Below, in pieces: positions 1-5,694 of a stretch of DNA of 10,080 nt; the first letter of the stretch is position 1; every line of letters starts with the position of its first letter. Source of the stretch: Flavobacteriales bacterium. Lineage in GTDB: Bacteria; Bacteroidota; Bacteroidia; Flavobacteriales_F; PHOS-HE28. The DNA is taken from positions 1 to 10,080 of the forward strand of contig JALOLX010000031.1 in NCBI GenBank assembly GCA_025455765.1, read 5' to 3'. The notes beneath the pieces were generated by a model. It made no database searches and was not told the origin of the DNA. It was given only the letters and a program-made list of their open reading frames with translations. The translations under genes and the position numbers were made by a program.

Positions 1-262
1 GCGAGGGCGTTCTTCGCGCCGCCAAGCGATCGGCCACGCGGTGCAGGTGTTCGGCGATGCGGGCTGCCTCGGAAGCGAAGGCCACGGACCGTTGATCTTC
101 CAACATTGCGGGATCCATGGTGCTCCATTGCTCGTTCACCACCAGCAGATGTGTGCCAGGTGTAGCGGACAAGCTCGGCGGCACTTGGGCGAAGGCCGGG
201 CCGATGGTGGGCAGGGATAGGGCAAGCAGTGTGGTGCGGAGCATGGTGGGAACGTTGACCAT
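1..262 (-). CDS. Secreted protein, paralogue 1 (N-terminal part, cut by window edge)
   Basis: Reading leftward from an ATG at 262 gives 87 codons that stay open to the window edge, so only the N-terminus is present. It starts with a signal-peptide-like segment (hydrophobic LLALSLPTIGPAFAQ). It then shows HLLVVNEQW, SEAARIAEHLHRVADRLA and RTP, which match the same blocks in the proteins at 998-1981 (HLLEVNKEW, SEADRIAMHL, LAERTP) and 5691-7532 (HLREVNAQW, SDAERISAHL, LAQRTP). An AAGGTG sits five bases before the ATG at 262; an in-frame ATG at 244 is the alternative and would give a more compact signal peptide. It is divergent from pnuC with 70 bases between. Function is unknown; export across the inner membrane is inferred from the signal peptide. 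The part that would show a propeller or sorting domain lies outside the window. Confidence 0.72.
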   Translation of the reverse strand, partial: MVNVPTMLRTTLLALSLPTIGPAFAQVPPSLSATPGTHLLVVNEQWSTMDPAMLEDQRSVAFASEAARIAEHLHRVADRLAARRTPS

Positions 263-332
263 CCGTACACCTTCAGTGCGTTCCGGTTCGATCGGCACGG
301 AATGAAGGCTGGCTTCTTCGTTCCTTCGCCGC

Positions 333-908
333 ATGACGTTGGATCCCTGGCAGGTGCTTGAAGCGGTGGCCGCCGTGGGCAACCTGGCCTACACCGTGCT
401 GATGCTGTATGAGAAGCGTGTGGGCTGGCTGTTCGGCATCGCGGCTTCGGCCATGGGCGTGGCCTTGTTCCTGCACCAGCATGTGTACGCCCAAGTGGGG
501 CTGAGCGCGTACTACGTGGCCATGGGTATCTATGGCTGGTGGTCGTGGGGCAAGGATGACACTGGCACGTTGGCCATCACCCGTCGGAGCGCCCGCTTCC
601 ATGCCGTGATGATCATCGGTGGCGGGGCGCTCGCAGTTGTCGGATCCGTGCTGCTGAAGCTGCTGCCAGATGCGCGCTACACGGGACTGGACGGCTTCGC
701 CACCGCCTTCAGCCTATTGGCCACCTGGATGTTGGCGCGCAAGGTGCTGGAGAACTGGGCCTACTGGATCGTGGCCGATGCGGTGGCCATCGTGCTGTAC
801 GCGCTGCTCGGCATGTACTGGTACGCCGGGCTGTACCTGGTGTACGTGGTGATCTCGGCCTCCGCGCTCAAGCGCTGGTATGGGCAGTGGAAGGCCGCTC
901 AAGGCTGA
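333..908 (+). CDS. pnuC: PnuC-family vitamin/nicotinamide riboside transporter
   Basis: A 191-residue inner-membrane protein with about seven hydrophobic segments and almost no soluble part, the usual size of PnuC transporters. Family features seen are the aromatic block YYVAMGIYGWWSWG (about residues 60-73) and the second-half block with ATAFSLLATWMLARK, ENWAYWIVAD and LYALLGMYW. PnuC proteins carry unphosphorylated vitamins by facilitated diffusion, and the substrate is trapped by a cytoplasmic kinase. Substrates in the family are nicotinamide riboside (PnuC), thiamine (PnuT) or riboflavin (PnuX). No TPP-riboswitch signature lies in the 70 bases upstream, and a NadR-like kinase is encoded 6.8 kb away, so nicotinamide riboside is my first guess. 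A thiamine role cannot be excluded because a thiamine-regulated receptor is also in the window. The family call is firm, the substrate is not. Confidence 0.87.
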   Translation: MTLDPWQVLEAVAAVGNLAYTVLMLYEKRVGWLFGIAASAMGVALFLHQHVYAQVGLSAYYVAMGIYGWWSWGKDDTGTLAITRRSARFHAVMIIGGGALAVVGSVLLKLLPDARYTGLDGFATAFSLLATWMLARKVLENWAYWIVADAVAIVLYALLGMYWYAGLYLVYVVISASALKRWYGQWKAAQG

Positions 909-997
909 ACATTCCATGAACCCGGACCGGATCCGCTTCCGTAGCCAGGCTTCATGTTCATCGCCCACAACAGGCCGAACGAGCCATTGCCCGCTGT

Positions 998-1981
998 TCA
1001 GGGCCTTGCGCCGGGCGGAATATCGCTCCACGAACCATCAGCCATCAAGTAGCGCTCGAAGTGTAGACCACCCGTATTGTACGACCGTGCCATGAGCACG
1101 CCATTCAATACGAACAATCGGCTAACACCCATTCTCCCCGGGAAGGGATCATGCTGAACAAGGTGTTGACCGTTCCACTCATACAGCTCGGCCTCTGGAT
1201 TTTTCTCGTCAGGAGCCCCACCGAAGAACACACGTCCTTCGTAGTTGACAATAAGAACTGAACGCGTGAACGGTAGGCGTGCCAAGGTGCGTTCCTTTCC
1301 AGAGGGAATTCTCTGGACCAAGCGCAGTTTGCGGTCCTTTTTCTCATATCCCACCACCTCGACCGTGCTTCCATCTTCCAACGAGACCTCCGCAAGCACC
1401 CTCGGTCCGCGTTCTTTCATAAAATGATAGCTAGGTTGGATAAGGGCGAGCTCAGCCACACTGAAGCCATGGAGGCTTGCCCATTCGTTCAGCTCGGCTT
1501 GGGGTAGATCTTGGATATACGAGAGGTTCAACTCGCGCTGTATGCGCTCGATCAAGGTTGGATATCCACTGACGTAGAGCAGGTGTGCCACGGCACAGCG
1601 GTTCCCTTGGTCATCCACAAAGACCGGTGTGCGCCTGTACATGGACGTATTCTGCGGGAATTGTCGGCGTTCGGCATAGGTCCGCAGTTCACCAAGGAGT
1701 GAAGCACGCTTCTGGATGGCCGCTGGGGGGGCCTGCGCTGGTGTTCGTTCAGCAAGCAGTTCGATGGTGCAGCTCAGGTGCATGGCGATCCGATCCGCTT
1801 CTGAAGGGAAGCTGACCATTCCAATCGCTCCGGACGGTCCTTGTGCGCTCCATTCCTTGTTCACCTCGAGCAGATGGTCGAACAGCGGTGCGGGCTCGTA
1901 CGGTGCACGCTGCGCCTGTGTGCGAAGCATTACGAGCAGGGAGCCGAACAGCAAGAGTGTACGTGCAGCTGGAAGCATCAT
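998..1981 (-). CDS. Secreted protein, paralogue 2 (short form without sorting domain)
   Basis: A 327-residue protein that I cannot name. Start is placed at 1981 because the reading frame upstream is not signal-like, whereas MMLPAARTLLLFGSLLVMLR gives a good signal peptide ending near TQAQ; the next codon (1978) is also ATG. Residues about 35-185 are the shared domain of this family: HLLEVNKEW, SEADRIAMHL, LAERTP, FPQN, YRRTPVFVDDQGNRCAV, WASLHGF, ELALIQPSY. The remainder (about 195-327) is beta-rich, with GRVFFGG, EWNG and VLNGVL. The last two echo the propeller of the paralogue at 5691-7532 (IWNG, then VLNGVL). It ends at IPPGARP without a T9SS-type tail. It lies 96 bases downstream of crtYcd on the same strand and may be read through from the carotenoid operon. 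Its GC is lower than its surroundings (126 of 240 bases by hand count at 1201-1440). Confidence 0.8.
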   Translation of the reverse strand: MMLPAARTLLLFGSLLVMLRTQAQRAPYEPAPLFDHLLEVNKEWSAQGPSGAIGMVSFPSEADRIAMHLSCTIELLAERTPAQAPPAAIQKRASLLGELRTYAERRQFPQNTSMYRRTPVFVDDQGNRCAVAHLLYVSGYPTLIERIQRELNLSYIQDLPQAELNEWASLHGFSVAELALIQPSYHFMKERGPRVLAEVSLEDGSTVEVVGYEKKDRKLRLVQRIPSGKERTLARLPFTRSVLIVNYEGRVFFGGAPDEKNPEAELYEWNGQHLVQHDPFPGRMGVSRLFVLNGVLMARSYNTGGLHFERYLMADGSWSDIPPGARP

Positions 1982-2077
1982 CGAACAGGATCGACCTTGT
2001 CCACCGCAAACTTCGGTCCATTTCGTACACCTCACCATCACGTTCGAGTTGGGTGAAGAGCACAGCTGGAAGTCGGC

Positions 2078-2794
2078 TCAGGCCTGATCCACAGGCGGCA
2101 GGTCACCGTGTTCGCGCTTCAATGGCCGTTCGTAGAAGGTGACCGTAAGCAGCAAGTAGAACAGCAGGTACTGGGTGTCCTCGATGGGGATGGTGTTCAT
2201 GCGGATGCCCAGGTTCTCCGCGTTGTTGTACCATACGATGGGTTCGTCCAGCAGCCACCCGGTGAGGATGCCGTTCATCAGGAAGAACGGGACCAGGCTC
2301 ACCGCATAGCCCAGGTAGAAGCGACCCAGGTAGGGGCTTTTCAGCACGAACACATGCAGAGCCAGCAAGGCCGCCGTGCTCAGGAAGGTGATCGCGGTGT
2401 ACAGCCGGTCCAGGTGCAGGAGACCCACCACCAGCAGCACGCACATCAGCGCGATGCTCAACGGCCGCGCCACCTTGCCCAGCACATCACGGCGCACATA
2501 GTACCGCAACGCCTCGTAGATGAACACGCAGCTGTACGGTGTAACGATGAAGAAGAGCCATTCCTCCATGGGCATGCCGAAGAAGCGCGGGCCCACGAGG
2601 TAGCGGTCGTTGAAGCCCCACACCCCGTTGGCCGTGAAGATGGCATCCCAACTGATGAAAATGGCGGCCATCACCGCGATGCCCGTGAACAGGCCGGGCC
2701 ACTTGCGCCAGTACTGCAGCTTGGGCTCGAAACTCCGGATCAGCGGGAACGACAGCGTGAAGAGGTCGAGGCCGAGGTAGTAGTAATTCTCCAT
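2078..2794 (-). CDS. crtYcd: Lycopene cyclase, CrtYcd type (two fused cyclase domains)
   Basis: A 238-residue inner-membrane protein with about six to seven hydrophobic helices. It carries two tandem copies of the small lycopene-cyclase domain. The characteristic PxE[ED] motif occurs twice, as PMEEWLFF (residues 75-82) and PIEDTQYL (203-210). In actinobacteria these halves are separate subunits (CrtYc and CrtYd); in Bacteroidota and archaea they are fused, as here. The family converts the open psi end of lycopene or gamma-carotene into a beta-ionone ring. The ATG at 2794 overlaps the TAA stop of cruF as TAATG, so translation is probably coupled; the open frame further upstream lies inside cruF and was not used. 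It is the last gene of the crtD-cruF-crtYcd run. Family assignment is firm; whether it makes one or two rings cannot be read from sequence. Confidence 0.9.
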   Translation of the reverse strand: MENYYYLGLDLFTLSFPLIRSFEPKLQYWRKWPGLFTGIAVMAAIFISWDAIFTANGVWGFNDRYLVGPRFFGMPMEEWLFFIVTPYSCVFIYEALRYYVRRDVLGKVARPLSIALMCVLLVVGLLHLDRLYTAITFLSTAALLALHVFVLKSPYLGRFYLGYAVSLVPFFLMNGILTGWLLDEPIVWYNNAENLGIRMNTIPIEDTQYLLFYLLLTVTFYERPLKREHGDLPPVDQA

Positions 2795-3441
2795 TATCCA
2801 GCGCCCAGCACGAGGTTGAGCCCGGCAAAGAAAATCACTTGGGCCATCAGCACGTAACGGGCCAGCGGATTTTCGCGCTTCAGCGGGAGCATGAAGAAGA
2901 GCGTGAAGAACACCGCGCTCACCACCCCCCACGCCACATAGTTCTGCACGGGCACAGCGGTCTGTTCCCAGCTCCAGAAGCCCAGGTGAATGGCCACGGG
3001 TTCGATGAGCAGGTCAAGCGCCACCATGGCCAGGCTGCCAGCAAGGACTTTGGTCCACACGGGAAGCGCTGTGCGTGACAAGGGTACGCCGATGGCGAAC
3101 ACCAGCATGCTCCAATTGAGGCCGATGAGCACCGGCACATTGAGCAGCTTGAAGCCGAGCACATCGCCGTAGGCATACTCGCCGAACACCCGTCCTGTCC
3201 ATACGCCGAGCACCTCCACGAAGTACCCCAGCGCACCCACCACGAAGGCGAAGAGCACCGTTCTGCGATCAAGCTTGGCAAAGACGGCCATCGCTGCGGC
3301 AGTGAGCACCAGATTCACCGGGGTGAGCGGCACCACCCAGGATGCCAGCGGACTGGCCAAAGCGAGCAAGCCCACCACATGCAGGATCAGCACCAGGAGG
3401 ATGCCGTGTCGGGGGTCGAGGCGTTGCAGAAGAGTTCTCAT
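2794..3441 (-). CDS. cruF: CruF-like carotenoid 1',2'-hydratase (DUF422 family)
   Basis: A 215-residue polytopic membrane protein of the carotenoid biosynthesis family that includes CruF and bisanhydrobacterioruberin hydratase. Visible family blocks are GYFVEVLGVWTGRVFGEYAY (about residues 70-89), LGFKLLNVPVLIGLNW (about 94-109), and DLLIEPVAIHLGFWSWE (about 142-158). The conserved acidic and asparagine residues in these membrane blocks are typical. CruF adds water to the acyclic psi end of lycopene or gamma-carotene to give a 1'-hydroxyl group, the step before CrtD acts. The start at 3441 is chosen because its ATG overlaps the crtD stop as ATGA, and the residues preceding it are a shadow of crtD. 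The bases just before the start read CACCTCC, an anti-Shine-Dalgarno-like sequence rather than a ribosome site, which supports coupled translation. Reaction inferred from family and neighbours. Confidence 0.85.
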   Translation of the reverse strand: MRTLLQRLDPRHGILLVLILHVVGLLALASPLASWVVPLTPVNLVLTAAAMAVFAKLDRRTVLFAFVVGALGYFVEVLGVWTGRVFGEYAYGDVLGFKLLNVPVLIGLNWSMLVFAIGVPLSRTALPVWTKVLAGSLAMVALDLLIEPVAIHLGFWSWEQTAVPVQNYVAWGVVSAVFFTLFFMLPLKRENPLARYVLMAQVIFFAGLNLVLGAG

Positions 3442-4934
3442 GTGTGGGAGGTGATACGCTTGAGCGTGGGGATGGGAGCCGTAGCGATGCGTGCACTGAG
3501 CAGGGCCAGCGGTATGCCACCGCCCGGGTGAACACTGCCACCGCAGAAATGCAGACCTGCGATGTGCGGATGGTCGTTCGGGTGGCGCAGAAAGGCCGCC
3601 CAAGGGCTGTTGCTGCTGGTGCCGTAGAGGGAGCCTTGGTGGCTGGAAGTGCGCTCCGCAATGCTGCGCGGGTCCAGCACGCGCTCCACCTCGATAAGTG
3701 GTTCCACGTCGATGCCGAGGGTGCGCTTCACCTTGCCGATGATGGCCTTGCGCGCCGCAGCGATGGTGTTCGTATCGTACTGCCCCACATCACGCGGTGC
3801 ATTGATCATGGTGAACCAGTTGGCGCAGCCCTTCGGCGCATCGCCTGGGGTGTGCTTGCTGGTGATGTTGATGTATACCGTGGGGTCGTGGAACAGCTCC
3901 AGCTTGTCGAACAGATGCGCGAACTCGGCTTTGTAATCGGCACTGAAGAGGATGTTGTGCAGCCCCAGTTCAGCATGGTCGGCGCGAACGCCCCAGTAGA
4001 ACACCAAGGCGCTGCTGCTGCGCTCCTGGCTCAACGTGCGCTCCGGTGCTTTGATGTCGGGTAACAACTTCCTGTACGTAGGCACCACGTCCATGTTGCT
4101 GTAGACGCGTTCCGCAGCATGATCACGCCCTCCAGCGCGCACGCCCGTCACCTTGCTCAGGGCATCGTCCACCAGGATACGCTCCACCGGAGTGTTGAAG
4201 TGAAAGCGCACTCCCAGGTCCACGGCCAGTAGGTGCAGGGCACGGGTGATGCTGTACATGCCGTTCACCGGATAGAACGCGCCCTGGCCATGCTCCAAGC
4301 CAGGGATCATGCGCATCAACCCGGGCGTGCGGTACGGATCGCTACCGTTGTAAGTGGCAAAGCGATCGAAGAGCTGAAGCGCCTTGGGGTGATCGCCCAA
4401 TGCTGCACGGTTCACGCCATGCAGGCTGCGTACAAGCTCCGCGGGCCGCACCGCTGTCAAGGCCTTCAGAAAGCCGCCGCGCAGCAATTCGCCGGTGCGG
4501 TGCAGTGAGTGCTCCAGGAACGTGCGGCCCGTGGTGGAGAGCAGTTCATGCGCGCGGTGCAAATGGCGCTTCACCAACGGTGCTGGTACACCCAGCTTGG
4601 CCTGGATCTCCTGTGCGAAGCGGTCCGGATCGCACCAGCCGGTCACGCGGGTTCCGTCCTCCCAGAAATAGCGGTTGGCCTCTTCCAGGGCCAGGTAACT
4701 GAAGCGGCCTGTGATGTCGGTCCCTGCTTCACGGAAGAGCTCCTCGACCAGGTCGGGTCGCGTGAAGAGCGACGGACCCATATCGAAGCGATAGCCACTT
4801 TGGGAGAATTCAGCCAGCTTGCCACCAGGTGTTGCGGCGGCCTCAAAGACCTCCACCGTATGGCCCTTCACCGCCAGGCGAATGGCAGCAGCGAGCCCTG
4901 CCACACCAGAACCGATGACCAATGCGTTCGACAT
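3438..4934 (-). CDS. crtD: CrtI/CrtD-family carotenoid desaturase, probably 1-hydroxycarotenoid 3,4-desaturase
   Basis: A 498-residue FAD-dependent desaturase, the normal length for the CrtI family. The N-terminus holds the dinucleotide-binding fold ALVIGSGVAGLAAAIRLA (residues 4-21), an acidic residue after the second strand (VEVFEA), and GGKLAEF. The C-terminus holds the family signature FCGGSVHPGGGIPLALLSAR. The block GSLYGTSSNSPWAAFLRHPN and the direct coupling to cruF favour CrtD, which introduces the 3,4 double bond next to a 1-hydroxyl, over phytoene desaturase CrtI. I cannot exclude CrtI from sequence alone. The start at 4934 puts the Rossmann fold directly at the N-terminus; upstream in-frame codons run into the 43-base gap and the divergent crtA. 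It is the first gene of the operon and its TGA overlaps the cruF ATG by four bases. Confidence 0.87.
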   Translation of the reverse strand: MSNALVIGSGVAGLAAAIRLAVKGHTVEVFEAAATPGGKLAEFSQSGYRFDMGPSLFTRPDLVEELFREAGTDITGRFSYLALEEANRYFWEDGTRVTGWCDPDRFAQEIQAKLGVPAPLVKRHLHRAHELLSTTGRTFLEHSLHRTGELLRGGFLKALTAVRPAELVRSLHGVNRAALGDHPKALQLFDRFATYNGSDPYRTPGLMRMIPGLEHGQGAFYPVNGMYSITRALHLLAVDLGVRFHFNTPVERILVDDALSKVTGVRAGGRDHAAERVYSNMDVVPTYRKLLPDIKAPERTLSQERSSSALVFYWGVRADHAELGLHNILFSADYKAEFAHLFDKLELFHDPTVYINITSKHTPGDAPKGCANWFTMINAPRDVGQYDTNTIAAARKAIIGKVKRTLGIDVEPLIEVERVLDPRSIAERTSSHQGSLYGTSSNSPWAAFLRHPNDHPHIAGLHFCGGSVHPGGGIPLALLSARIATAPIPTLKRITSHT

Positions 4935-4977
4935 CAGGTCAAGAGAACACTTCAGGGGTGCTGATCGTTCACTATCG

Positions 4978-5694
4978 ATGCTCCATCCCGGACGCCATAT
5001 CACCTTGTCCTTCTTCCGCTATGCAGCGGGTAAGCGGCTTTGGGGTATGCGACAGATGGCCGAAATGCGACAGCCGCTGCACGAGGTGAGCGGTCTCAAC
5101 TTCTACAAGTTGCTCGGTACAGGGGGCGGGTCGGGATATTCCAGTTGGCCCGACTTCGGTACCTATGGATTGTTGGGCGCGTGGGAGAGCCGTTCAGCGG
5201 CCGACGCGTTCCATGCGGAACATGCCGCACATCAGGCCTTTCTGGCGAACAGTGAAGAGGTCTACACGCTGCATCTGGTGCCGCTGTTGAGCCGGGGGGC
5301 GTGGAGCGGCATCAACCCTTTCATGGCGGCAACACCTGTGCAGGACGGACCCTTGGCGGTGCTCACCCGTGCAACGATCAAGCCGCGCTATATCATACCG
5401 TTCTGGCGCCGGGTGGGTGTAGTGGCGCGCTCGTTGGAAGGGCGCGAAGGGCTGCTCTTCACCAAGGGTGTGGGCGAACTCCCCTGGGTGGAACAGGCCA
5501 CCTTCAGTGTGTGGCGCAGCGAAAAGGACATGATGGCCTTCGCCTACGGCAGAGGACAGGCGCATACCGAAGCGGTGGCGCGCACCCGACAGGCAAAAGG
5601 GTTCAGCGAAGAACTCTACGCCCGCTTCCGGGTGGTAGCGGAGGTCGGCACGTGGAAGGGCACGCGTCCACTGGTAGGAGCGTTGAATACCTAG
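4978..5694 (+). CDS. crtA: CrtA-family carotenoid monooxygenase (spheroidene monooxygenase-like)
   Basis: A 238-residue protein of the CrtA family. Recognisable blocks are NFYKLLGTGGGSGYSSWPDF (residues 41-60), YGLLGAWES, FTKGVGELPWVEQATFSVWR (161-180) and GRGQAHTEAVARTRQ followed by FSEELYARFRV. CrtA of purple bacteria is an oxygenase that places a keto group at C-2 of 1-methoxy or hydroxy acyclic ends. From memory, a CrtA relative of Flavobacterium P99-3 was described as a carotenoid 2-hydroxylase in myxol formation, which fits the neighbours crtD, cruF and crtYcd here. The start at 4978 is used because upstream codons of the frame overlap crtD on the other strand. It is divergent from crtD across 43 bases. 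Its TAG shares the bases CTAG with the stop of the convergent gene at 5691-7532. Ketolase versus hydroxylase is undecided. Confidence 0.85.
   Translation: MLHPGRHITLSFFRYAAGKRLWGMRQMAEMRQPLHEVSGLNFYKLLGTGGGSGYSSWPDFGTYGLLGAWESRSAADAFHAEHAAHQAFLANSEEVYTLHLVPLLSRGAWSGINPFMAATPVQDGPLAVLTRATIKPRYIIPFWRRVGVVARSLEGREGLLFTKGVGELPWVEQATFSVWRSEKDMMAFAYGRGQAHTEAVARTRQAKGFSEELYARFRVVAEVGTWKGTRPLVGALNT

Noticed and set aside
273..602. A minus-strand open frame overlapping the start of pnuC.
   Set aside because: It is antisense to a clear PnuC membrane protein and its product has no signal peptide or conserved block.
909..997. Possible terminator between pnuC and paralogue 2: ATGAAC (916-921) can pair with GTTCAT (956-961).
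   Set aside because: Only 6 bp with a 34-base loop and no T-tract on either strand; not enough to call a terminator.
2108..2857. A 249-codon plus-strand open frame over crtYcd.
   Set aside because: The product is H/Q/E-rich with no domain signature and lies entirely antisense to a clear lycopene cyclase.
3342..4064. A 240-codon plus-strand open frame across cruF and crtD.
   Set aside because: It runs antisense to two recognised genes and has no recognisable motif, so it is taken as a shadow.
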